Shown: piece after piece, positions 33,198 through 44,315 of the stretch
Numbering within the stretch: the first letter of the stretch is position 1
How the letters are laid out: each line of letters opens with the position of its first letter
NCBI GenBank assembly: GCA_022701365.1
Contig: JAKUHH010000201.1
Location: 496,001 to 560,000 of the forward strand
Length of the DNA stretch: 64,000 bases
DNA from: Mycocentrospora acerina
Taxonomy: Eukaryota; Ascomycota; Dothideomycetes; Pleosporales
Reading direction: 5' to 3'
The notes under the pieces: model-generated
The model's database searches: none
The model's input: the letters and a program-made list of their open reading frames with translations, nothing else
What the model was told of the DNA's origin: nothing
Made by a program: the position numbers and the translations under genes

Positions 33198-35109
33198 ATG
33201 GCCTCGCTCAATGCGCCCATGAGCGTCGCCGACCTGGTCGCCCAAGCCGGCAACTACACATATAATGGGCACATTCCCCTGGCCGCCTGGCTGCGCACGG
33301 CAAGCACCATGCAGAAAGAGGTGCGTTATCTTGGTCTTGAAATATATACACATGTGCATGCTTTCGTACACATGCCCATATATGTATACATGTGTATACA
33401 TGTATATCTATACACACACATTTATACATGTATATCCACACACATACATATTCACACACGCGCACACATATACATACAGATTAGTATACTCACTCGCTGC
33501 CCAGGCCCACGTCTACCAGCAAGAAGGCAACGACGCCCAGACCTACCTTCTCCTCTACCGCCACGCCGACCTCGTGCTGCAGAAGTTGCAGACTCACCCG
33601 GACAGGAACAAGCCTGAGAATCGCAAGGCGCTCAATGCCGCAACAACAACCGTGTATAGCGACTTGAAAAAGCTCGAGGAGATTGCGCCGCGCATCAAGA
33701 GGCGGAACGAGGAGTATGAGGAGAGAAGAGGGAGGCAATTGGAGGCGCTGAAAGGCTTGGGGGGGAATGAGGCTAGTACTCACGAACAGCTGGATGGAGG
33801 GGAGCGAGGGGAAAGGTGGAGGAGCTATGAGGCGAGGCCCACGCTCGATGCGCAGGAGAACCAGACGTTGGCTGCCAAGTTGGCGCAGAGGGAGGTGCGG
33901 CGGAGAGACACGGTTAGGCAATCGGCAGGCACGTGGGATCATTCTGCGCCGCAGGGTCATGACGGCGGGGATCTTTCGAACCAGCTGCAGGAGGTTGTGA
34001 GACTGCAGCAGAACGGGCATAGGACGTCGTACTCTTCGGTGGGCTCTTCTGGCGTCTTGTTGCATAGATTCTCTCACTGACAAGTCCCTACAGCACCCAA
34101 CATCTCACTCCATATCCACCTACAACTACCCCTCAGTCCCGCACAAGTCGGCGCAAGAAAGATGGTCAGACTCCCGCTTCCCACCTGATGCGCCTGCTCG
34201 ACCTCCCAAGGAGCAAATCTACCGACCCTCAGGCACCCCCTCGATACCCCCTCCCCTCCCACCTAAGCCCCCAGCTCCCTTGATTGGCACTCCCTACGAT
34301 CCCACACGCCCTCCCCCTGTCCCAGGGAAATACATTGAAACGGCACCCCCTCTCCCCAGCAAGATCCCCTCGGATAACCGCCCTCTCACGCCCTCCAACG
34401 ACCTCGACGCCTTCACCTTCAAGCCCTCCGCCTATCTCGAAAACGGCGACGCCCTCCGCCCCGTCTTCCTCCCCTCACAACTACGCACTCAATTCCTGCA
34501 CTCGGCATCCTCCAACACGCGCCTCAACCTCGAGACCTGCGGTATCCTCTGCGGCATCCTCAAATCCAACGCCCTATTCATCACACGCCTCATCATACCG
34601 GAGCAAACAAGCACAAGCGACACATGCGAGACGCTCAACGAAGAAGAGCTGTTCGACTATTGCGATAAAGAGGAGTTGCTAGTCATTGGCTGGATCCACA
34701 CACACCCATCGCAAACATGCTTTATGAGCAGCAGAGACTTGCACACGCATGCAGGCTATCAGGTCATGATGCCAGAGAGCGTGGCGATTGTTTGTGCGCC
34801 AAGTAAGACGCCTAGGTATGTGTTTTTTTGTTTCTCTTGCTCTTTGACCCCTGAACACAAAAGGAGGAGAATAAAATGAAGAGTCTGTGGCTAACGCTTT
34901 CGGTGTGCTGCCCATGTAGTTGGGGCTGTTTTCGCCTTACAGATCCCCCCGGGAAACAAGCCATTCTAAACTGCAGTCGGCCGGGCATCTTTCATCCACA
35001 CGACGTGGACAATATCTACACGGAGGCGCTGAAGCCGGGGCATGTTGTCGAGCTGGCGAACGCCCCGCTGGAGATTGTGGATATGCGTGTGAAGAGGAAG
35101 TTTGGATGA
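33198..35109 (+). CDS. sst2: AMSH/Sst2-type JAMM deubiquitinase
   Basis: Four exons, 33198-33320, 33505-34038, 34094-34815 and 34920-35109, encode 522 residues; all junctions keep frame. The N-terminus (VADLVAQAGNYTYNGHIPLA onward) is the helical USP8-dimerisation/MIT-like domain. A Pro-rich linker (KEQIYRPSGTP, PPPLPPKPPAP) follows. The C-terminal JAMM domain shows GWIHTHPSQTCFMSSRDLHT, fitting H-x-H-x(7)-S-x-x-D, and the segment THAGYQVMMPESVAIVCAPS. The AMSH family cleaves Lys63-linked ubiquitin at endosomes with ESCRT-0; S. pombe Sst2 is the model. Zinc ligands are intact. The first intron (184 bases) is made largely of CA/TA microsatellite. Confidence 0.92.
33344..33480. repeat. CA/TA/TG-rich microsatellite inside intron 1 of the AMSH gene
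   Basis: Nearly all of the intron consists of ATACATG, ACACAT and TATATACA units. Without splicing it would encode a low-complexity Tyr/Thr/His-rich insert, which is not credible in this family. Confidence 0.85.
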
Positions 35110-35351
35110 TGCAGCAAGTAGACGGCTATATGCATGTATGTATATATCATATCGGAGACTACCACGACGTCTAGTCATGCATTTGCGCGTAGAGTTAGGT
35201 AATCCGGTCAATATTAATCGGCATCTTCACCTTGGTAGACAGACGGGGCATTACTAAAGAGAACGTATTCTTCATCTATCCCCTACTAGATGGGTCATTA
35301 CTGAAGAAAAGGCCTTCTTCTTCTATCCCCCTATCCTCCCCATCTATATAC

Positions 35352-36346
35352 CTAACGATCAGCAATCTCCTCGGCCACCCACCCCCTCCACTCCTTCCAC
35401 TCCACATAGCCCACCTCCACCTTGGCCCCTTGATACCTCGTCACCGCCAGCTCCACACTCTCCCACTCGCCATCCCTCCCTCTCCACCCCGCCTTCCTCA
35501 TCAAACTAACCAGCGCCTCCTCTTTACTCCACCCTTGCTCCCTGGCCACATCAGGCAGGTACGTCGACCCGTATCTGCGCCCGCGGTGCGTAAACGCTAT
35601 GCGGATCCCGTGCACGCCTACCTCCCAGTCGAGGGCGTGTGCTGCGGGTTCGAAATCCGTGAGCAGCGTGACGGCGCAGGAGAGGGTGGGTAGCTCGCGC
35701 GCGGTAATGGGCGGGAAGCGGGTGTCGTCAAAGGCGCTGGGGGATAGTAATTTTGTCAGTTTAATTAAGTCGTTTAGTTGGCTTTGCTGTCATGGGTCAA
35801 GCTTGTGTATTTTATTTCTCCTCCTTTTTATTTTTGGAAATATGTATTTTCATATCAATTTACATAGTAATATATATGTAATGTTTGGAAATGTGGATAC
35901 ATGTATATGTACGCACACGTTTACCAGTGGAGAGAAAGGAAACTTTTCAAGAATGAAGAGAGAAGGAAAGAAGGACAAGTCCAAATAAATACTCACGATG
36001 TTAGTGCATAGCTTGCCAGACCGTCGTCCAGCTCCAGTGGCTCAAACGTCCCGATGCAGCCGCGTAGGCGCTTCTCTCCGCTCTTGGACACAGTGTTCCA
36101 TGTGACGAACAAAGGGTGCGCGTCGAGCGTCTTTTCCTTGGTCGAGAGGTCGGTTTGCGACGACGCGGCGCTGGCGTCGGTCGAGGATCCCGTCGAGGGG
36201 GGTGTGGCGAGCGCGTCGCTGGTCGTGAGCGATGTGTTGTGCCTGGACCAGAGGGATTCGACGCGTCGGAGAGAGAGGGGCTTTCGCTTCTCCAGGCTAG
36301 CTGAGAGGGTTTCGATGCAGAATGCGCAGTGGGCGGGGGTGGCCAT
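35352..36346 (-). CDS. AMMECR1 domain protein
   Basis: Two exons, 35997-36346 and 35352-35736, joined across a 260-base GTGAGT-CAG intron, encode 244 residues. The start MATPAHCAFCIETLSASLEK and the hallmark hexapeptide in KRLRGCIGTFEPLELDDG (near residue 98) define the AMMECR1 family. After the junction come AFDDTRFPPITARELPTLSC and TYLPDVAREQGWSKEEALVS, both family-typical. The protein is conserved from archaea to man, but its biochemical role is unsettled. A Ser/Thr-rich insert at residues about 45-70 separates the first helix from the domain. The intron is longer than others in the window. Confidence 0.9.
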
Positions 36347-37376
36347 GGTGACGGAGGGGGTTAGATGCGTTGGATGAGTAAAGGAATAGCGGAGTGGGTG
36401 TGGATGAGCAAGGAGAGAATGAAGAGAGTGAGTTTTATGTGAGAGGGTGTTGCGAGAGTCTTCAAGATACAAAGGGGTAGAGTGACGTTCAAGATGGAGA
36501 AGGGAGCAGACAGCTACTAGCTGTTTACACAGATGCAGACAAGAACTATAGATGTTTGGGGTTGCTTTCTCTTGTTTTTTTCTCGTCGCGAGCGATTCAA
36601 TAGGGAATAACAACTGTTGACCAGAGCGTCTCTCTGTCGCGTAACCTTTGGAGTAGATGTAGAAGCGGAAAGGCGGATAGGACGTGGGGTTGAGGCAGAA
36701 GGATGGAGGTTGAAGCTCGAACTTGTACCCCGCCATGTGTACACGCACGTGTAAAGACATCATCACCCAAAGGACGATGTAAAGCTGAAAGCTGCAACTG
36801 GAAATGTTGTATTGCGTCTATGACTGTTTGGAAATGACTAGATGAAGACGTGAATTCTTGTAGTGAAAAATCGAAAACGTCGCATCGAAATTGCACTGGT
36901 GTCACAAGTCTGAAAAGACATCAAAAAATATGTAACCCCATCTTCATGCACACTTGCCCTACAGTGAAAAAGGCAGTGTGTTTGGTAATGATGGGGTGAG
37001 TTGATCTTGGCACGAAGATTATCCTTCAGCAGGTCGAACATGGAGAAGTTCTGTTGCTGTACACACTAATGCCGTGTTTCTTGAGGTCTGAACCTCATTC
37101 TCTCAATCACTTACTTACCTATCCACTTACTAAGGCGACTGCAACGATTGCAGCATCGCAGGGAGGCATCACGGAAGCGATGGCGCGTTCGGGAACCCGA
37201 GGCTGACTTTTCGACTTTATTCATTGCTGCATCTTATGCATATGTTGTGGAACCCACATCCACCTATGAGCTCGAAGCTGTCATAGAAAGTCCGAATGCC
37301 ATTGACGCCGACCAGATGTCTCATGAAGGAACCGGAAACCGCCCTTGTCGCTCACTCGCTCGTAATCGTTCGTCCT
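36347..37376. other. Intergenic interval of about 1 kb
   Basis: It lies between the AMMECR1 start and the RPL29 3' end, both on the minus strand. It should contain the AMMECR1 promoter. Short open frames have no recognisable features, and I support no gene here. Confidence 0.45.
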
Positions 37377-37812
37377 CTATGCCGCGTCGCGCTTGCCCTC
37401 CTTGACCTCCTTCTGTATGGCTGTTAGCATGCCGCGTGCGTCGGGTTGTTGGTGTCGTGGGAGGAACGCACCAGAGCGCGCATGGTGCCGTGAAGAGCAT
37501 GCCTGTGGTTCCTGCGGAACTTGGGGTCGGTGCCCTTGAGCGATGGGTAACGGTGCGTCTTAGGCTTCTTGATACTGCAGTCCCGATCTATCAGCCATCG
37601 CGTCCCAACAGTTTGCATCGGTGTGTGCATCTAAGGGAGAGTAGGTAATGGCCAGGCTGATCGCGCGCGTTCGGCGTCAGGGAAAAAGGGGAGCGTACCC
37701 GTTCCTGTGGTTCTTCTTCGACTGGTTGTGCTGGGACGAGTTCTTTGACTCTAGAGTCTTGTGTTAGCAAAGCCTGGATGAATCCAAGCGACGGCATCAA
37801 CATACTGGCCAT
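37377..37812 (-). CDS. RPL29: 60S ribosomal protein L29 (eL29)
   Basis: Four exons were reconstructed: 37806-37812 (7 bases), 37699-37750, 37472-37574 and 37377-37412. Introns are 55, 124 and 59 bases. The product has 65 residues: MAKSKNSSQHNQSKKNHRNG, then IKKPKTHRYPSLKGTDPKFR, RNHRHALHGTMRAL and KEVKEGKRDAA. This is an almost textbook eL29. The first coding exon is only ATG GCC A. The last exon has 36 bases including the stop. Long open frames in this locus are intron read-through artefacts. Intron-rich ribosomal protein genes with tiny first exons are common in filamentous fungi. Confidence 0.95.
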
Positions 37813-38199
37813 GGCGACTGATTTCCGTGTCGAATTCCGGGTGGTTGTCGAAGAGCTGGTGGTCGGACAGACCTTACCTGGGCAATTTCGAGTGCGTTGT
37901 AAGCGAGGCAAAACTGCGCTAGGCTGTTTCTGGCGGAGCTAGATTATAGAGGTCCAGCGCGTGCCAACATCACATTACCAAATGCACTTTGTTCACCTGC
38001 TTGTCTTAGGAATGTTTTAATTGAAATTACAAAGAGTCTGTGAAAGTATGTCCACCAGTCGGATTTGCTTCTTCGGCCAAAATAATCCTCTGCTTCTGTC
38101 TTGATTTCTGGCAATTGGTCAAACCATGATCTTTCCGCCTTGACTGCTACCACCCAAACGCCTATTTCAATTGTATCGAGGTGAAATCAGCCGCATTCC
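37813..38199. promoter_or_regulatory. RPL29 upstream region
   Basis: The interval lies between the RPL29 start codon and the 3' end of the next minus-strand gene. It is expected to hold the RPL29 promoter; I recognise no specific site. A 69-codon minus-strand frame (37944-38153) is not supported. Confidence 0.4.
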
Positions 38200-39079
38200 T
38201 CATTCCTCCTTTTGCTGTTCATACCTGTAGTCCATGAAATCTTGACCACCTTGGCGCTGTTTCATGCGCTCGCGAATGACTTGCTCTGCGGTTGACGACT
38301 TACCAGGCCCAATACCAGTCGTGGGTGGTGTGGTACGATCGCTCGTATCGGCAGCGTTATCGTCAGAAGCAGTTTGCAGCGTTCCTGAACTGGAGGAAAC
38401 ACCGCCACCTGTAGTTGGGCTGCCAGGTGCCTGGTCCCTTAGATATCCAGGCACTGCGCTCACTTTACTGACTGCAGGACTGCCGAGTTGGCTGAGTTGA
38501 CGAGCTGGTGTCCTTGCTCCTTCCCCAAACCCAACTAGTGAGGCAGCCTCGTCACTAAATCCTCCAATACTCGACGTTTCGACATCCTGGTCTTCGCTCA
38601 TGTGGTCCGGCTCATATACATCGCTACCGCTCGCCCAAGTCGTCCGACCTCCTACGCTTCCAGTTGCGCTAGCACTGCCCACGGTGCTGCGCTCGCGAAA
38701 CAGCTGAGGCTGATTGTTTGAGTCGAAGTAGCCTGGAGGCGGGTTTTGAGCGCTGCCAGGTCCAAGACCTTGAGGCGTGCGTCCAGAGACAGCAACTCGC
38801 TCGAGGCCTGCCAACCGTGAGATACGATCGGCGCGCTCGGCGTCGGCGGGGTTGTGATGGTGGGGGAAGTGTCCACGGTGTCCATCTTTGATAGCGACGG
38901 TAGACAGTTCAGACATAGAAGTAGTAGTGGAGTTTGGGGTGCCTCTAGAAGCTCGTTGTCAGCTTTTACGTTCAAGTAGTGTCGCAAAAGACAGGTCTGC
39001 CTTACGGAGCTTCGCTAGGGGTCATTGGATCTGACGGCGGAGGGGGCAGGTTGATTAGCGTGGGTACGTTTGAAGCCAT
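38200..39079 (-). CDS. Disordered conserved fungal protein, function unknown
   Basis: Two exons, 39006-39079 and 38200-38944, with a 61-base intron, give 272 residues. The N-terminus is MASNVPTLINLPPPPSDPMT then PSEAPGTPNSTTTSMSELST. The most ordered segment is AIKDGHRGHFPHHHNPADAE followed by RADRISRLAGLERV. The middle is Ser/Gly/Thr-rich with an acidic patch (SEDQDVETSSIGGFSDEAAS). The C-terminus has a short basic helix EQVIRERMKQRQGGQDFMDY. It resembles unnamed conserved proteins of filamentous fungi, and I can assign no biochemical role. The internal ATG at 38916 would give a shorter protein; the spliced start is preferred because the joined frame is clean. Confidence 0.72.
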
Positions 39080-39633
39080 GGCTACTGATTGTTGGTAGTC
39101 GTTTGATTATGTTCTTGTGGAAAGCGTGCGTTCAGGGGAAGTGGTGGTGGATGTGCAGGCCACGGGCTGGGAGAGAATGAATGGTTGGTTCTGGTTCAAA
39201 TGACGTAGCTGGGGTACGGGGTAGTTCAAAAGGGTGCAAGTGCAAGAACGACCCAGAAAGCGCGCATTGCTGCCGTTCAAGGTGTGATCACAGAACCGTT
39301 TAAGTAGATACACCGAAATTAAACATTATCCATTTACTACCCAGCAACGCAGCCTCACTGTCCCGCAATCCATCTTGGACCATGGACTTGGCAAACGCAG
39401 GGACAGCCCTAACTTAAGTGGGGCATGATATGCTGCGTGATGTTTGCCTCATTTCGTCTCGCATGTAAAAGAACTGTCGATCACAACGACTTGCTAGATT
39501 CTTCTCCTTTCTAGTGATGTAGTGATGATCTCTCCTTCCTAGGAGTCCAATGAATTCCATAACACCGCTGCGTCTAGAGGAACCGTATCGCAATGCAGGT
39601 ATAATACAAGTCAAACAAACCCACACCTCTTCG
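39080..39633. other. Intergenic interval
   Basis: It holds the promoter of the minus-strand disordered-protein gene and the 3' UTR of RRP6. I see nothing else. Confidence 0.45.
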
Positions 39634-42111
39634 CTAAGACTTGAACGTCCGGCTCCTCCCTGCAACCTCCTTCTGCGCTCTCGCCAAACCCTTTGGCGCG
39701 TCTGTCAGACCGGCGTAGGGATTGAATCCTGGAGCCTTCTTCTTCTTGTCTTTCTTGTCCTTCTTCTTCTTGCCATCATTGCTATTCGCATGGAGCACGG
39801 ATGGTGCATTTGCATAATCGAATACTGGCTCGTCGCTACCGTTCAGTGCAGCAACCTGCGCAGCTTGCTCACGCTTCTTTAGTTTCTTCGCAGCTTTCTT
39901 TGCCGCCTTCTCTCGCTTAGCTACTGCTTCTTCGGACTCTTCGTCTGCGGCTGCCTGGCCAAGCGAGATTTCGTCGTTAGTCATAGGATCCAGGACTGGA
40001 GACTGGTCTTCAGCGACCTCTGCACGCTTTCGTTTACGGCCTCCTAACTGTTTGACAACAAATATGTCCGTCCGCTCGTCTTCCTGAGGTCTGTCTGCTT
40101 TAGAGACGAAGGTGTGCTGAGGCTTTTCGAATTTTGGTGTATTTTGCCCGGTGATTTTATGTGTCTCGGTGAAAACTTCCGCAGTTAGAGGCGGTAAGGG
40201 AATTGCAAGGTCGATATCGAGTGTTGACACAGGATGCTCCTTGGCAGCTGAATTCTTGTGTAAAAGCTTGCCCCAAAAGTCTGAAGCCGAAGCACGAACT
40301 GCAGGCGTGGCAACAGTATCCAACGGTGCAGATTGTTGTGGTGTAGGATTTGGAGAAACAAGTGCTACCTTTTTAGGGGCTTGTGCTTCAGATCGGATGA
40401 TGTCAGCTTCTTTCATGTCGGCAATGGTCTTGAGTACATCGTTTAACTCTGGACCATCAACACCCACTTTCTTCGCCTCTGTGATGACGCCTACAAGTTC
40501 ATCTGCATGCACTCGCATAATGTGCGAAACGTGCTGGATCGCATTCAAAAGTGCTGGCTTGTCTGCCGGTAGCGCTCGGGCTACAGAGAAGACAGCGTGA
40601 TTCGGCATAACAAAGAATGGGCTCTCGTCTTGCCTTCGACTCAAGTCATCTCTCCACTTGTGCACTGCCCTGAAAACAGAAAATTGTTGAGGTGTGAACA
40701 GAGCAGGTGTCCGAGAGATCAGCTTGTACCAGCCGACAGGCCCAAGACCTAATTCAGTATCATACACCGGGTGCTCGTATCGCTGTAGCGCTGTTTCTTT
40801 GGACTTGGTAAGAACGTCCTGGACCTTGTTTCGTTCTGGATCCGAGAAAACAGATTTCTCAACAAGCTCGTTCCGCATGTTGTCGAAGATATATAACAGG
40901 AAATGTGTGTCTGCTCGCGCATATTCGAAAAGTTCTGGGCCGAGTGGTCGGACTCGCCAATCGGCAAGCTGGTACTGCTTCTGGGCCTTGAAGTTTACGA
41001 ATCGTTCGAGAAGATAGGCTAAGCTTGCACCTGGATATCCAAGGGACCGAGCTGCGTGGAATGTGTCGAACAACCCTACAACATAGAGACCCAGGTCTCG
41101 CTGAAGCCATACGATATCCATGTAGGCGCCGTGCAAGACTTTTAGAATGTTGGGATCCGCAAAGACTTCATTGAGACACTCCAATCTTCGCCTCCACGGT
41201 TTCAGCGTATCCACTATCCAATCCTTATCCCGCGTGCTGATTTGCATCAATGACACCATGCCGATATATGATCTGTTATCGTGATGTTCCAAGTCAATGG
41301 CGATTTCCTTTGCGGTCTTCAGCTCTGCTAACATGACAGCGAGCGCTTCTGGGGTGTCAACAAATGTGGCGGTAGTGGATTCGAAAGGTGGAAACTGTTG
41401 CGGCTCGGCGAATTCGTAGAGGGATGACGGGTATTCGTAAGACTCAATCTCAGCTTGATAGGGGTGCGGGTATCTATAAAGCGGTGAGTATTTGCTTAGT
41501 ATAACTGCTCATTTTACGTACTGCTCCTGGCCTCGGTGGTCTTTGAACGTTTTCATGCATTCTTCCATAGGAATCTTAGCATGCGGTTTCGATGTTATCA
41601 ATGGGCGAAAGCCGCCTTTGTCATCGTTCGTAGGCACGTGTTCGAATGCAAGCTGTGGTTTTGTGATGATCTTCCTGTCGGCAATGTTTGGGCGAGGTTT
41701 GACTACAGTCTGTGTCTGTGTTAGAGAATTGATTTTGTCAGAGGTGACTATATTGCGCACCTGCTCCGCACTCGGACTCAGACGCCTGACCACTCCAGTG
41801 TACTCATCCAGGCTGGTATCGGCCTTCTCAAGCAAGCTGTCGATGACATCAACAACCCCCCTCCAATTGGCGTCAATGGCTTCGACGTCGGGTAGCTTTG
41901 GACCTACAGCGTCCGAGCTCGCTGCAGCATTTTCCAGAAGGCGCTGCGCGAGGTGGAGGAGGCGCGCATTTTGGCTGTCAAGTGCAGTGCCCACGTCAGG
42001 GTTGAGCGACCGCTGGAAGGGTATGTCGGCACTGCTGATGCGTGTGGCAGAGCGCGTCGTCGAGACAAGGGCTTTCGAGATCTCGTCCTGGAGCGTTTTG
42101 AAGGATTCCAT
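39634..42111 (-). CDS. RRP6: Exosome 3'-5' exoribonuclease Rrp6
   Basis: Exons 41522-42111 and 39634-41473 are joined by a GTACGT-TAG intron of 49 bases, giving QEQYPHPYQAEIESYEYP at the junction and 809 residues. The N-terminal 150 residues are the PMC2NT region that binds Rrp47. The DEDD-y exonuclease motifs are IDLEHHDNRSYIG (Exo I), LHGAYMDIVWLQRDLGL (Exo II) and YARADTHFLLYI (Exo III). An HRDC domain follows (FRAVHKWRDDLSRRQDE). The C-terminal 150 residues are Lys-rich (AAKKAAKKLKKR, KKDKKDKKKKAPG), as expected for the RNA-binding lasso and nuclear signal. Rrp6 trims nuclear RNAs. A further in-frame intron of 45 or 51 bases is possible at 41710-41760. Confidence 0.95.
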
Positions 42112-42366
42112 GACGTGTTTATTGCTGGCGCATTATCTCAGTGCGCTTTATAATGTCGAGACGAGTCTGGTGTCTCGCGTTGATGTCGGTAGGTGGTGTG
42201 AGCGAGGTAAGAATGCGCGGTCGCGAGGTTCGAAGAAAGAAAGAACATTTTCTTGGACCGACATCTCGAACTAGTGCTAATCGATAAGAGCTCCGCAGGC
42301 GCGACCTTCACCTGTCTTCCTGTCCTGCTTTTGGTCCAAATCTCCATCCACTCCTAATTAGCAAAA
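42112..42366. promoter_or_regulatory. Short bidirectional promoter RRP6/MDM35
   Basis: Only 255 bases separate the two divergent start codons. A purine-rich AAGAAAGAAAGAAC run lies near 42234-42246. I recognise no known motif. Confidence 0.5.
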
Positions 42367-42824
42367 ATGTCAGCATCGTTGGCACCTGAATGTAACGAGG
42401 TCAAGGAGTACGAGACGCTTGTTCGCCAACCCTAAATGACTAATCACTGAGACTTATGCAGGCGATACGACAACTGCTTCCTTAAGTGGTACAGCGAAAG
42501 TAGGCTTTGTCGTCATATATCACACGTCTGCCACTCACACCACATCAGAGTTTCTGAGGGGTATTGCAACGACCGATGAGTGCAAACCAATATTTGAGAA
42601 ATACGAGCAGTGTTTATCGGTTTGTCTACATGTCAAGTTTGAGATGCTATAACTGACATGTATGACAGAAAGGCTTGCAAGAACGAGGCATCGACAAGAT
42701 GCTAAAAGAGGTGCGCGAGGATAACAGAGAAAACGATGCTGAACACATGAAGTCGGTTCGTCTCGTCACTCGTTGCTCGTATCCAGAGTCTAGTGAAAGC
42801 TTACCATCTTTACAGAATCGGTGA
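42367..42824 (+). CDS. MDM35: Mitochondrial intermembrane-space protein Mdm35 (TRIAP1 family)
   Basis: This gene consists of very short exons: 42367-42407, 42462-42499, 42549-42619 and 42669-42755, plus 42816-42824. All introns are 49-60 bases and the joined frame is clean. The product begins MSASLAPECNEVKERYDNCF, continues LKWYSEKFLRGIATTDECKP and then IFEKYEQCLSKGLQERGIDK. The two Cys pairs (C-x9-C twice) are the twin Cx9C fold of the family. With the last 60-base intron removed the protein has 81 residues. Reading through it also stays in frame and gives 101 residues. Mdm35 pairs with Ups proteins to move phosphatidic acid and phosphatidylserine between mitochondrial membranes. Confidence 0.9.
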
Positions 42825-43254
42825 GCCTGGGCACAAGGCGCACGGTGTACTTGATTGCCAATTTGAACACTATGATTTGGGCGCACTTGGGTTCGTAAGT
42901 GCTTCCTCCCACTTGTGTCCAGTGCTCACAAAACGAAATCTTAACCATTCATGAACAGATTCGGCGTTCGAGCTTTTGGGGTGGAAATCATAATTGTATC
43001 ATAGCAAGTATTTTTTAGCATGTACTCTGCTCATTTGAATATTACGCCACAAGTCTCGTAACACCTTTGGAGCACTGATTTCATGGAGACGATGATCTAT
43101 AAAAGTGCGCTAAGTTAACTAGTGACGACATCTACAGAGCTATCCATAGCTTCCTTCTCTCAGTCTGACCAGTTCAGTCCGGCAACGAACCTCCTTTATC
43201 GTCTGATATTGCGGAACATACTTGTTCCTTCGTCAATCACCCTTTCATACCAAT
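42825..43254. promoter_or_regulatory. Intergenic region upstream of MAPEG gene
   Basis: It holds the 3' UTR of MDM35 and the promoter of the MAPEG gene, both plus strand. Nothing else is evident. Confidence 0.45.
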
Positions 43255-43842
43255 ATGACTACCAAAATCGGCATTGGTGTCCCAATGCCTCTGCTCGCCC
43301 CCGCAACGGCAACCTGGGCCTTTCCGTTTGCTGCATACTACGTTTTCCTGCAAAACCGAATAACCTTTCATCGTTTTTCAACCAAGACGTACGTAAAGTC
43401 ACTTCAGGCTCACCTTCAGGCCAGCTAGCAAGTGACCAATCTCTGCGACTGACAATGATTCCAGGGTGATAGGGGACACATCGGATTCCAAGCAAGGAGT
43501 CAAGGACCCCCTTTACGTAGCATCTCGTGCACAAATGAATTTCGCGGAAAACGTCCCATTGGTCCTCGGCATCGCACTGCTGGCTGAACTTAACGGAGCG
43601 AATCGGTACGAATTGAATGATCCACTACACACTGAACGCGTACTAAACTGGTATTTAGAAAATACATCAATTATGCCCTCGGTGCTCTCTTCGCGTTCCG
43701 TATTGCTCATGCCGAATTTGGTCTCTTGATAAAGGATGCAATAGGGATAGGAAGGCCTGTTGGATTTTATGGGACTCAGGTTACGCTCGTGGGTTTGGCT
43801 GGATATGCTGCATACTTGATCAAAGACTTTTGGCAGATCTGA
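43255..43842 (+). CDS. MAPEG family membrane protein
   Basis: Three exons, 43255-43388, 43465-43605 and 43659-43842, with introns of 76 and 53 bases (CTAAC-like branch site in the second), encode 152 residues. It has four predicted membrane helices: one in PLLAPATATWAFPFAAYYVF, two in NVPLVLGIALLAELNG and YALGALFAFRIAHAEFGLLI, and one in VTLVGLAGYAAYLIKDFW. The segment VASRAQMNFAENVPLVL matches the MAPEG signature (R-x-x-x-N-x-x-E-N). MAPEG members include microsomal glutathione transferases and leukotriene synthases; fungal ones are mostly uncharacterised. Glutathione-linked activity is possible but not shown. The length fits the family. Confidence 0.88.
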
Positions 43843-44315
43843 GTATTGAGTAGACATGAGGCTGCACAGAGCTGGGTAGCCAAAGCGACTGAAAAACGTG
43901 AGAAATGAATAATGTTAAAATGATGATTTGATGCATAAGGAGTGGAAAAGAATGTCAATGTCAGTTCACTTAGGAATTTACATCTCAATATTTTTGCGCA
44001 AGAAAGCATTTGAAAAGTAAATTAGAATCGCAATCGCCTGCGCACAGACAACTCTTTTGTGAGAACTAAATAAGAAAATCGCAAGTTTGATTTCGTTGTA
44101 CGACTGTATTGTTTTGTGCAAGGATGCTAGTCGAACGTGTCGGAGTGCCTTGACGTAGACGCCAAGCGACTTTGGAGCCCCACGTAATCCCATGCGGATA
44201 CCCTTTACCTCTCCTACCCAACGTATTCTTAGCTCACAACCCTGTCACTACCCTTCAAACTCACAAAGATCACGCCAATTCTCAGACTTCTGCGAGCCAC
44301 GTTGAACCCGGCGCG
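43843..44315. promoter_or_regulatory. Intergenic region upstream of GGA
   Basis: It lies between MAPEG and GGA on the plus strand. The left part is AT-rich 3' UTR and the right part is the GGA promoter. No gene is evident. Confidence 0.45.

Noticed and set aside
37591..37911. 106-codon minus-strand frame overlapping RPL29
   Set aside because: It is an unspliced read-through in the wrong phase of the RPL29 exons and introns.
37944..38153. 69-codon minus-strand frame upstream of RPL29
   Set aside because: No conserved motif; it lies where the RPL29 promoter and 5' UTR are expected.
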